A stretch of 64,000 bases of DNA from assembly GCF_009380165.1 (NCBI RefSeq), contig NZ_WHUF01000003.1, positions 248,001 through 312,000 on the forward strand. The letters are read 5' to 3'. The position numbers and the translations under genes were made by a program. Shown piece after piece: positions 19,312 to 28,223 of the stretch. The first letter of the stretch is position 1. Every line of letters starts with the position of its first letter. The notes under the pieces are model-generated. The model made no database searches. It was not told where the DNA came from and was given only the letters and a program-made list of their open reading frames with translations. Source of the stretch: Rugamonas rivuli (lineage in GTDB: Bacteria > Pseudomonadota > Gammaproteobacteria > Burkholderiales > Burkholderiaceae_D).

Positions 19312-20093
19312 CGTTGCTCCGTGACGTAACGTTGTACCCAATCCGTGTGCCGCTCGCGTTCCAGCACGATGGCGCGCAGCCTTTGCAGCGTGGCGGCGAT
19401 GGCGTAGGCCCACAGCGCCAGCGTCATGATCAGCATCCCTTGCAGCATCAGCGTCGCCATCGTCGGCGCGCTGCGCAGCGATATCGACGAGCCCTGGTGC
19501 AGCGTGTTCCACCACTGGACGGAGAAGTAAATCACCGGCACGTTGACCACGCCCACCAGCGCCAGCACCGCGCCGGCGCGGTCGGCGCGGCGCGGGTCCG
19601 AGATCGCCGCCTGTAGCGCCATGAAGCCGATGTAGAGGAACAGCAGGATCAACTCCGACGTCAGCCGCGCATCCCACACCCACCATGCGCCCCACGTCGG
19701 CTTGCCCCACAGCGCGCCGGTCCACAGCGCCAGGAAGGTGAACAACGCGCCCGTTGGCGCCAGCGCGCTGGCCATCATCGATGACAGCCGCGTATTCAGC
19801 ACCAGGCCGACGGCGGCCCAGAAAGCCATCGCCACGTAGATCAGCATCGACAGCCAGGCCGCAGGCACGTGGACGAAGATGATGCGGTAGGCGTCGCCCT
19901 GCTGGAAGTCGGTCGGCGCGGCGAACAGGCCGATATACAGGCCAATCGCCGACAGCAGCAGCGCGGCGGCCAGCAGCCAGGGAATGGCGCGGCCGGCCAA
20001 CGGGAAGAAGGCCTGCGGCGCAGCGTAGCGCAGCCAGCGGCCGGTGCGCGGCGCTCCCGCGTCGGCGGTGTAGGTGGTTCGGATACTCAGCAC
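19308..20093 (-). CDS. ccmC: Heme exporter/handling protein CcmC
   Basis: 261 aa from GTG 20091-20093, with GAAGGA 8 nt upstream. Six membrane helices with the tryptophan-rich motif WGAWWVWD (134-141) and a conserved periplasmic His in IIFVHVPAAW (His75). CcmC loads heme onto CcmE. It is 19 bp downstream of ccmB. Confidence 0.95.
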   Translation of the reverse strand: MLSIRTTYTADAGAPRTGRWLRYAAPQAFFPLAGRAIPWLLAAALLLSAIGLYIGLFAAPTDFQQGDAYRIIFVHVPAAWLSMLIYVAMAFWAAVGLVLNTRLSSMMASALAPTGALFTFLALWTGALWGKPTWGAWWVWDARLTSELILLFLYIGFMALQAAISDPRRADRAGAVLALVGVVNVPVIYFSVQWWNTLHQGSSISLRSAPTMATLMLQGMLIMTLALWAYAIAATLQRLRAIVLERERHTDWVQRYVTEQR

Positions 20094-20112
20094 GATGATG
20101 TTCCTTCTTCAG

Positions 20113-20781
20113 TCATTCCAATGAAATACGCAATGCGGATGCGGTGGCCCACGGCGCCAGCGCGGCGGCGCCGGCCAGCAGGCCGCCAAGCAGCAACAGG
20201 TTGGCTTCGGCCGTGCTGCTGCCCGCATCCGCGACCGCGGCGCCGGCGCCGAAGATCAGCACCGGTGCGTACAGCGGCAGCACCAGCAAGGCCACCAGCA
20301 CTCCGCCGCCCCGTACATCCAGCGTGAGCGCGGCGCCGATGGCACCCACCAGGCTCAGTGCCGGCGTGCCGACCAGCAGGCTCAGAGCCAGCGACGTTGT
20401 CGCCGGGCCGTCCAGGCCGAACTGCAAGGCCAGCAAGGGCGTCAACAGCACCAGCGGCAAGCCGCTGACCAGCCAATGCGCGACCACCTTTCCGGCCACG
20501 ATCAGCACCAGCGGCTCGGACGACAGCAGCATCTGCTCCAGCGTGCCGTCGGCGTGATCGAGGCCGAACAGGCGATTCAGCGCCAGCGTGCTGGCCAGCA
20601 GCGCGGCCACCCACAGCACGCCGGGGCCCAGAGTGCGCAGCAGTTCCGGCTCCGGCCCCACGCCCAGCGGGAACAAGGTGCAGACGATGACGAAGAACGT
20701 CAGCGTGCTCAAAATGTCCGTGCGCCGGCGGAAGGCCAGCAGCAGGTCGCGCCGTACCACATGCGCCAGCGCGGTCAGCAT
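20113..20781 (-). CDS. ccmB: Heme ABC exporter permease CcmB
   Basis: 222 aa from ATG 20779-20781, overlapping the end of ccmA by 7 bp. Six hydrophobic helices and the CcmB signatures VVRRDLLLAFRRR, LFPLGVGPE and LDHADGTLEQMLLS are present. It forms the membrane part of the CcmAB ATPase that releases heme-loaded CcmE. Confidence 0.95.
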   Translation of the reverse strand: MLTALAHVVRRDLLLAFRRRTDILSTLTFFVIVCTLFPLGVGPEPELLRTLGPGVLWVAALLASTLALNRLFGLDHADGTLEQMLLSSEPLVLIVAGKVVAHWLVSGLPLVLLTPLLALQFGLDGPATTSLALSLLVGTPALSLVGAIGAALTLDVRGGGVLVALLVLPLYAPVLIFGAGAAVADAGSSTAEANLLLLGGLLAGAAALAPWATASALRISLE

Positions 20782-21424
20782 GGCAGCAGCCGGTCCAGGT
20801 CGAACTGCTCCAGCCTCCGCGCCTGCAAGGCCTGCGCCTGGTGCGTGGTGTAGATCAGCATTCCGCCCGACGCCAGGTGCCGGTTCAGCGTGCGGCACAG
20901 GGACTGCACGGCCGTCTGGTCAAGCGCGACGAAGGGCTCATCCAGCAGCAGCAACGGCGGCAGCGGATCGATCGCCAGCCGCGCCAGTGCGACCCTGCGC
21001 CGCTGCCCCTGAGACAGCGCGCGCGCCGGCAAGTCGGCCGCGCCGCCCAGTCCCACGCTGACCAGCGCCACCACGGCCTGCTCACGGCTGCACGCGGTGC
21101 CGGACAAGGTGCTGGCGGTGGCGACGTTCTCCCAGGCCGACAGGTCGTCCTTGACAGCGCTGGCGTGGCCGCAGTAAATCAACTGGCGGTGATAGTCTTC
21201 GCGCAGTTGCTGGATAGGCCGTCCATTCCAGCGCACCTCCCCCGCCAGCGGCCTTCCCAGGCCGCACAGCAATCGCAGCAGGCTGGTTTTGCCGCTGCCG
21301 TTGCCGCCCTTGAGCCACAAGGCTTCGCCGCTTTGCAGTTCGAAATTCAGATCGCTGAACAGCTGCCGCTCGCCGCGCGCGCAGGCCAGCCGGTGCGCCT
21401 GTAGACGCATGGTTTCGGCCCCCA

Positions 21425-21425
<1 letters not shown>
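20775..21425 (-). CDS. ccmA: Cytochrome c biogenesis ABC ATPase CcmA
   Basis: 216 aa from ATG 21423-21425, which shares one base with the stop of the upstream activator gene (TGATG); a TTG at 21428 is also possible. Walker A is GGNGSGKT (about 40-47), the ABC signature LSQGQRRR, and Walker B LLLLDEP followed by the H-loop in YTTHQ. It drives CcmB-dependent release of holo-CcmE. Coupling to the activator gene puts all of ccmA-I in one transcription unit with that regulator. Confidence 0.95.
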
Positions 21426-22636
<1,211 letters not shown>

Positions 22637-22753
22637 CTAAATTCACATTCTGGATAAAGAGGCATCGCCACTGCTGTGGATTGGTGCGGCTTGCGGCGGG
22701 AACGTAAAATGATTTTTCGGACAGTGTTGTATTTCATTTGCTGCACTGCGAGG

Positions 22754-22769
22754 TGCTGCAAAACCAACA
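22754..22769. promoter_or_regulatory. Putative upstream activating site B (activator gene)
   Basis: TGCTG-CAAAAC-CAACA differs by one base from the core at 2567-2582. It lies about 120 bp upstream of the activator's first ATG, where an autoregulatory site is plausible. I found no convincing -24/-12 pair between it and the gene. The site is also close to the ECF41 promoter at 22793. Confidence 0.5.
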
Positions 22770-22792
22770 TGGGATCAACAGTTGTGCAACAC

Positions 22793-22822
22793 TGTCACAA
22801 AATGGAATGCCGCCACGTCTAA
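22793..22822 (+). promoter_or_regulatory. ECF41-type promoter, autoregulatory
   Basis: TGTCACA (22793-22799), 16 bp, CGTCTAA (22816-22822). This matches the ECF41 consensus TGTCACA-N16-CGTC and is identical in both elements and spacing to the promoter at 23736. The sigma-factor ATG follows at 22850. Confidence 0.85.
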
Positions 22823-22849
22823 GCTGAACGACTCCTACTTTTACCTGCC

Positions 22850-23719
22850 ATGACCGACACCATCGCCTTCGACGCCCTGCGTCCACGACTGTTCTCCATC
22901 GCCTACCGCATGCTCGGCACGCGCGCAGACGCCGAGGACGTGGTGCAGGATGCCTGGCTGCGCTGGCACGGCAGCGCGCAGGAGGCCGTGCAGTCGGCCG
23001 AGGCCTGGCTGGTGACGATCACCACCCGCCTCGCCATCGACCGCCTGCGCGGACGCATGGCGGAGCGCGAGTCCTATGTCGGCTGGTGGCTGCCGGAGCC
23101 CATCGTGGAACTGGACGAGCGCACGCCCGAGAGCAGCGCCGAGATGGCGAGCGAGGTGTCGGTGGCCTTCCTGTGGGTGCTGGAGCGGCTGTCGCCCGAG
23201 GAGCGCGCGGCGTTCCTGATGCGGCAGGTGTTCGATCACGACTATGCCGATATCGCCGAGGTACTGGGCAAGAGCGAAGCGGCCTGCCGGCAGATGGTGC
23301 ACCGCGCGCAGGAGCGCGTGCAGCAGCAGAAGCCGCGCTTCGACGTGCCGAAGGACCAGCACCGCGACCTGCTGGGTAAATTCATCGAGGCGGCCAAGGT
23401 CGGCGACCGCGCGGCCATGAAGGCGATGATGGCGGGCGACGTACAACTGGTAGCCGACGGCGGCGGCAAGGTCAACTCCTTCCTGCACATCCTGCACGGC
23501 GCCGGGCGCGTGGCCGGGGTGTACTGGTCGCTGGAGCACCAGAATCCGAACAAGGTCGTCTACCTGTCGGCGCGCGTCAACGGCGCTCCGGGGCTGATCC
23601 GCTATGTGGACGGCAAGCTGGAGTCGGCGCAGTCCTTCCTGGTGGAGGACGGCGCCATCGTTTCGATCTTCATCGTGCGCAATCCGGACAAGCTGACCGG
23701 TGTGCCGCAATTTATTTGA
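22850..23719 (+). CDS. ECF41-family RNA polymerase sigma factor
   Basis: 289 aa. Sigma region 2 (FSIAYRMLGTRADAEDVVQDAWLRW) and region 4 (LSPEERAAFLMRQVFDHDYADIAEVLG) are followed by a SnoaL-like C-terminal domain. That domain carries the ECF41 signature DGGGK (203-207), known to control activity in cis instead of an anti-sigma factor. ECF41 sigmas usually transcribe themselves and an adjacent carboxymuconolactone decarboxylase, oxidoreductase or epimerase gene. Here the CMD-type gene follows 97 bp downstream with an identical promoter. Confidence 0.93.
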   Translation: MTDTIAFDALRPRLFSIAYRMLGTRADAEDVVQDAWLRWHGSAQEAVQSAEAWLVTITTRLAIDRLRGRMAERESYVGWWLPEPIVELDERTPESSAEMASEVSVAFLWVLERLSPEERAAFLMRQVFDHDYADIAEVLGKSEAACRQMVHRAQERVQQQKPRFDVPKDQHRDLLGKFIEAAKVGDRAAMKAMMAGDVQLVADGGGKVNSFLHILHGAGRVAGVYWSLEHQNPNKVVYLSARVNGAPGLIRYVDGKLESAQSFLVEDGAIVSIFIVRNPDKLTGVPQFI

Positions 23720-23735
23720 GATTTTTTTAAAAAGC

Positions 23736-23765
23736 TGTCACAGGATGTGAAGCCGGGGCGTCTAA
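23736..23765 (+). promoter_or_regulatory. ECF41-type promoter of the CMD/AhpD gene
   Basis: TGTCACA (23736-23742), 16 bp, CGTCTAA (23759-23765), the same elements and spacing as upstream of the sigma factor. The start point is expected near 23772, about 45 nt before the ATG. Confidence 0.85.
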
Positions 23766-23816
23766 CAGGTATGGAGGGCGCAATGGTGTGCCCTCAAACG
23801 AACGAAAGGCACCATC

Positions 23817-24281
23817 ATGAACCACTCCGCACGCATCCCCTTCTTCCAGCTCGCGCCAGCCAACCTGCACGCGATGATCGCGCTGTCCGGCACCGTCAAG
23901 AAAAGTTCGCTGGGCCCGCGCCTGGTGGAGCTGATCAATCTGCGCGTATCGCAGATCAACGGCTGCGGCGTCTGCATCGATATGCACTGGCGCGATCTGA
24001 TCAAGCAGGAAGCCAATCCGCGCCACCTGAACGCCATCGCCGGCTGGCGCGAAGCGCCCTTCTTCAGCGAGCGCGAACGCGCAGCGCTGAACTGGGCCGA
24101 GGCGGTCAACGCGATCCCGCACCAGCACCCTAGCGACGATGATTTCGCGCTGCTGCAGCAGCATTTCACCGACAACGAGATCGCCGAGATCAGCTACACC
24201 ATCGCCGTGATCAAGGGTTGGAACACCATCAACGCCAGCCTGCGCAACCAGATCCCTGAAGTGCCGGCGCCCGGCATGTAA
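23817..24281 (+). CDS. Carboxymuconolactone decarboxylase/AhpD-family protein (ECF41 target)
   Basis: 154 aa preceded by AAAGG. The AhpD-like catalytic pattern is present: Glu38, Cys50, Cys53 and His57 in VELINLRVSQINGCGVC-IDMH. These proteins act as alkylhydroperoxidases using the CxxC thiols or as small decarboxylases. This is the canonical ECF41 partner class. The function is probably oxidative or lipid-peroxide stress defence; the substrate is not known. Confidence 0.92.
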   Translation: MNHSARIPFFQLAPANLHAMIALSGTVKKSSLGPRLVELINLRVSQINGCGVCIDMHWRDLIKQEANPRHLNAIAGWREAPFFSERERAALNWAEAVNAIPHQHPSDDDFALLQQHFTDNEIAEISYTIAVIKGWNTINASLRNQIPEVPAPGM

Positions 24282-24283
24282 GG

Positions 24284-25393
24284 TCAGGCCTTGAGGATTT
24301 GTGCGACCACGGCGCAGACGTGGTCGACATCCTCCGCCGTCATCGACGCGTGCAGCGGCAGGGTGACGGTTTCGCGTGCGATGCGTTCGGCGATGGGGAA
24401 CTGGCCGTCGGTGTAGCCGTAGCCGCGGCCGACGGTGGTCAGGTGGCAGGCTTCGTACGACATGCCGGTGCCCACGCCCTGCTCCTGCAAGGCGGCGCGG
24501 AAGCTCTTGCGGGTGTGGCCGAACTGTTCGTAGGGGATCAGCACGTTGAACATATTCCAGCTCTGGCGCGGCACGCCTTGCGGCGGCAGCACCACGCCCG
24601 GCACTGGCGGGAATTTTTCGAAGTAGCGCTCCACCAGCGCGGCGCGCTGCACCAGGAAGCGCGGCAGCTGCTTCAACTGGTGCACGCCGATCACCGCCGA
24701 GACGTCGGACATATTGAATTTTCCGGCGGCGACGGCGACGTCGCGCGTGTCGTCGGGCAGGCGCTTGATGCCGTGGAAGCGCAGCAGGTCCACCAGTTTG
24801 GCCTCGTCCTCGCTGGCGACGACGATGGCGCCGCCTTCGATGGTGGTCATGTTTTTATTCGGGTGGAAGCTGAAGGTGGCGATGTCGCCGAAGCCGCCGA
24901 CCGGCTGGTCCTTCCAGTAGGAGCCCTGCACCAGCGCGGCGTCTTCGATCACGCGCAGCTGGTGGCGCTTGGCCAGCGCGTACAGCGCGTCGATGTCGCC
25001 CAGCGCGCCGGGGAAGTGGGTCGGCATGATGGCCTTGGTGCGCGGCGTGATGGCCGCCTCCACCTGCGCCAGGTCTATGGCGCGGGTGTGCAGCTCGCAA
25101 TCGACGAACACCGGCGTGGCGCCGACCTTGACGATCATGTTCATCGCGGAGAAGAAGCTTTGCGCGGAGGTGATCACTTCGTCGCCGGGGCCGATGCCGC
25201 ATACTTGCAGCGCGATTTCCATCGCGCCCGTCGCCGACGTCAGCACGCGCGAGGGGCGGCCGCTGAAGCTCTCGGACAAGGCGCGCTCCAGTTCCGTCAC
25301 ATTGGGGCCGGTGGCGATCCAGTTGGAACGCAGCACGGCGGCGACGGCCTGGATGGTGTCTTCATCGAGTTGGGGTTGGGCGAATTTGAGCAT
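24284..25393 (-). CDS. DegT/DnrJ/EryC1/StrS-family PLP aminotransferase
   Basis: 369 aa from ATG 25391-25393; the frame extends upstream without support. Motifs of sugar aminotransferases are clear: NWIATGPNVTELE, GDEVITSAQSFFSAMN, ALGDIDALYALAKRH and the PLP lysine Lys180 in SFHPNKNMTTIEGG. Such enzymes transaminate nucleotide-linked keto-sugars for surface polysaccharides or secondary metabolites. No nucleotide-sugar or glycosyltransferase gene is adjacent, so the pathway is unknown. Confidence 0.88.
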   Translation of the reverse strand: MLKFAQPQLDEDTIQAVAAVLRSNWIATGPNVTELERALSESFSGRPSRVLTSATGAMEIALQVCGIGPGDEVITSAQSFFSAMNMIVKVGATPVFVDCELHTRAIDLAQVEAAITPRTKAIMPTHFPGALGDIDALYALAKRHQLRVIEDAALVQGSYWKDQPVGGFGDIATFSFHPNKNMTTIEGGAIVVASEDEAKLVDLLRFHGIKRLPDDTRDVAVAAGKFNMSDVSAVIGVHQLKQLPRFLVQRAALVERYFEKFPPVPGVVLPPQGVPRQSWNMFNVLIPYEQFGHTRKSFRAALQEQGVGTGMSYEACHLTTVGRGYGYTDGQFPIAERIARETVTLPLHASMTAEDVDHVCAVVAQILKA

Positions 25394-25446
25394 GGATGGC
25401 GGCCTGTGCGGAGAGACTGGGACAACGATTCTACCAGCGCCGCACG

Positions 25447-28203
25447 CTAGCTGCTCAGGCATGGCCACAGCACGGCGGCATGCGCCTGGCCGGCCCCCAG
25501 CACACGCTCCGCGATCAGCGCGCCCAGCTTGCGGTAGCTCTCCCACTGCGCCTCGTCAAAAAACTGATCGGCCGTGGTCTGCTGGGGAAACTGCGGCTGG
25601 TCGGCGGCATGCGTGCACAGGTCGCCCGGCATGGCGCCGACCTGCACCGGCTTGAGGACGACGATGCGCACGTCCGGTGCGCCGCCCGGTACGCTGCCCG
25701 GACGGTAGCCGTTGAGCAGCAAGGCACAATGACCGTTGCGGTCGCCCCGCCGCATGGTCTCGAAACTGCCGAAGGCGTCCTCCAGCGCCGCCGCTTGCGC
25801 GCCCTCCGCCAGGCGCAGGTCCAGGCCAAAGTCGATCCGGGCCAGGCGGATCAGGACGCCGAGGTCGTGGTACTGGTAGGCGGGGTCGGCGCCGCAGTCG
25901 CAGGCCACGATCAGTTTGATCTGGCGCTCCGGCCGCAGCAACTCGTAGATGCCGGTATTGTCGAAATGGCCGCCGTCGCTCAGGTAGTGAAAGCGGCGCC
26001 GCAGTCCGTGGAAATGGGCGGTCAATTCCTCGACCAGATACACCTGGGTCGGGAAGTAGCGGCGCATCCATCTGGCCAGGCGGTTGCGCTCGTCGTCCGG
26101 CTTCGCCGGGATCCCGGACTGCCACCAGCGTCCCAGCCGCACGTTGGCAAGGCCCAGCAGGAAAGCCTTGGCGGCCGTGGTGCCGCGCCCCATGCCGCTG
26201 CTGACCGCGGCGCCCGAGACCGCCACCCACTCGCCGATGGTCAGCGTGTCGCTCTGTGCCAGCAGGGCCGGGTCCGGGTGCAGGATCTGGCCGTCGACCG
26301 CGATGTTGGGCACGACAGGATGGTTCTGCATGCCGGGCAGGATGACCATCGGCCGCCCCTTGCGGTCGCGTTGCACCAGTTGTTCCGACGGGTCGACGTT
26401 CTGGTTGAGGCAAATGTTAATCAGATGCATGGGCGCCATCTGGTTCCTGGTGTAGGCGGCATAGTCGATATGGTCGCTGGCGTCGGGTTCGGCGGAGCTG
26501 CGGGCCGCTGCCGAGGCGTGCTCGAAGCGCTTGCCGTTGGAGGCGCCGTGGTAGGCGCGGGTCAGGCGGCCGCCGTACAGTCCGGACAGCGTCGACAGGT
26601 TGAGAAATTGCGGATAGTGCGCGACGATCAGCACCAGGGCCAGCGCGCAGGCCAGGCTGATCGACACCAAGGGCAAGCGGCCCGCCAGTGTCGCGGCGAG
26701 CGCGCCGGGCTGCGGTATGCCGCCGTTCCATTCGAGCCACAGCACCGCCATGTCCCAGAACACGCACAAGACGAAGGCCAGCAACAATCCCAGCACGCCG
26801 AACAGCAGGTCCAGCGGCAAGCGCAATTTGGGGCGGCTGGTGCCGGCCTTGATCTGGTGCTGGGTCATGTGCACCAGCCAGGTCATCACGCCGCCCAGCG
26901 TCAGCTGCGACAGCCAGTGCACCCGCAGCGCGGGGTTCATGTACAGCCCTTGCGCGACGGTGTCGGCCAGCGCGACGAACAGCACGGCGCCGCTCCAGCG
27001 CAAGCCGCTGGTCAGGCAGCGGGTCAGCACCACACGGTGGTTGCCGATCACCGCGTGGTCGCCGACGCTGGTGCCGAACCACCAGATCATGGCCAGCAGC
27101 ATCAGGCCCGAGGTCGCGACGGCCACATAAAACAGACGAGTCCAATCGGCGTCATGCAGCGCGGACACGGCAGCCGTGACGCCACTCAACAGCAGGATCA
27201 AACCAGCCATGACGACCGCCGGGAGCCAGCCCGATTGCCGGCCAAGGCTTCGGGAGAAGGACGTGAGCGCAGCCCGCAGGTCGGGCTTGTCGCCGATCGT
27301 ACTGCTGGGGCGCGGATAGATGAGCCAGAATGCCAGGATGCAGGGCGCGACCCATGCGGCCGCCAGCAGCGCCACCAGATCCCACAGCGGACTGCACCAC
27401 AGCGCAGGGCCGGCATCGAACCTCAGCCACTGGGGCAGCAGTCCGCCCGGGCCGGCCGCGCCGGCCGCTCCATAAGCGGCATAAGCCCAAGCCAATCCGT
27501 ATCCGTAGACCAGCTTTGCCAGGGCAAGCACCAGGAACAGGCATGCCAGCAGCGTGCCCAGCACGTATTGCATGCCCAGCCAGGCCCTGAGCGCGGTCGC
27601 GGCGCCGTACAGCGTATCGCCGGCGCTGACCGGGGACAGGTAGCGGCCGTTTTCCCGCAGCCACGCCATGGCCATCTCGGCGCGTCCACCGGCCGTGCCG
27701 AGATGCTCGCGCAGCGCTTCGCGCATGCGCGGGGGATCGCATGTGAACACCTGGTAGGCCTGTTGCGCGGCCTGCTGGTCGGTTTGGGGCTGGCCTCCGG
27801 GCGTGGGACTCCCCAGGCGGTCGGGAATGAACAAGCTGCCGAAGAAGCTGCCGACATAGCCGCCGCCGCTGACCGTGGACAGGTAGTCGAACTGGGCCAG
27901 CAGGCAGTCGTGCGCGGCGGTGGCCTGGCCGCTCCTGGCGACACCGGGCGGAGCGGGCAGCGCAGCGGCAGGAATCCGGCTCAGCGCTTGCAACACGCCG
28001 AGGCAGAACGTGGCGCTGCGGATGCCGCCGCCCGACAGCGCCAGTCCCCATTGCTGATCGGCTTGGCTGCGCAGTGTGCTCAGGGACATCGCGCTGCGCC
28101 GCTCGCAGGCCCGCCTGCGCTCTTCGGCCATGTGGCTGCGGTAGGTGGCGGGGGCCTCGCTTGCCGGCGGCTGCTCGCCCTGCTTTGGTCGTCCTCTGCC
28201 CAT
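25447..28203 (-). CDS. Large patatin-like phospholipase with an inserted membrane domain
   Basis: 918 aa. The N-terminus has the patatin oxyanion motif GGGIRSATF (58-66) and a nucleophile elbow TVSGGGYVG with Ser112. The paired catalytic Asp is in LSDGGHFDN (DGG 743-745), about 630 residues later. Between them lie roughly seven hydrophobic helices (for example YVLGTLLACLFLVLALAKLV and FYVAVATSGLMLLAMIWWF). The patatin fold is thus interrupted by a membrane domain. It probably hydrolyses acyl esters of membrane phospholipids. It lies 20 bp downstream of a 1056-aa membrane protein gene and is surely cotranscribed with it. Patatins act as membrane-attacking effectors in several defence systems, but nothing here proves that role. 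Confidence 0.85.
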   Translation of the reverse strand: MGRGRPKQGEQPPASEAPATYRSHMAEERRRACERRSAMSLSTLRSQADQQWGLALSGGGIRSATFCLGVLQALSRIPAAALPAPPGVARSGQATAAHDCLLAQFDYLSTVSGGGYVGSFFGSLFIPDRLGSPTPGGQPQTDQQAAQQAYQVFTCDPPRMREALREHLGTAGGRAEMAMAWLRENGRYLSPVSAGDTLYGAATALRAWLGMQYVLGTLLACLFLVLALAKLVYGYGLAWAYAAYGAAGAAGPGGLLPQWLRFDAGPALWCSPLWDLVALLAAAWVAPCILAFWLIYPRPSSTIGDKPDLRAALTSFSRSLGRQSGWLPAVVMAGLILLLSGVTAAVSALHDADWTRLFYVAVATSGLMLLAMIWWFGTSVGDHAVIGNHRVVLTRCLTSGLRWSGAVLFVALADTVAQGLYMNPALRVHWLSQLTLGGVMTWLVHMTQHQIKAGTSRPKLRLPLDLLFGVLGLLLAFVLCVFWDMAVLWLEWNGGIPQPGALAATLAGRLPLVSISLACALALVLIVAHYPQFLNLSTLSGLYGGRLTRAYHGASNGKRFEHASAAARSSAEPDASDHIDYAAYTRNQMAPMHLINICLNQNVDPSEQLVQRDRKGRPMVILPGMQNHPVVPNIAVDGQILHPDPALLAQSDTLTIGEWVAVSGAAVSSGMGRGTTAAKAFLLGLANVRLGRWWQSGIPAKPDDERNRLARWMRRYFPTQVYLVEELTAHFHGLRRRFHYLSDGGHFDNTGIYELLRPERQIKLIVACDCGADPAYQYHDLGVLIRLARIDFGLDLRLAEGAQAAALEDAFGSFETMRRGDRNGHCALLLNGYRPGSVPGGAPDVRIVVLKPVQVGAMPGDLCTHAADQPQFPQQTTADQFFDEAQWESYRKLGALIAERVLGAGQAHAAVLWPCLSS

Positions 28204-28223
28204 GACATGCCCCCGGATCTGTC

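Noticed and set aside
25394-25546. Longer N-terminus for the DegT-type aminotransferase
   Set aside because: The extra 51 residues are unrelated to the family and no ribosome site supports them. Family similarity begins at MLKFAQP.
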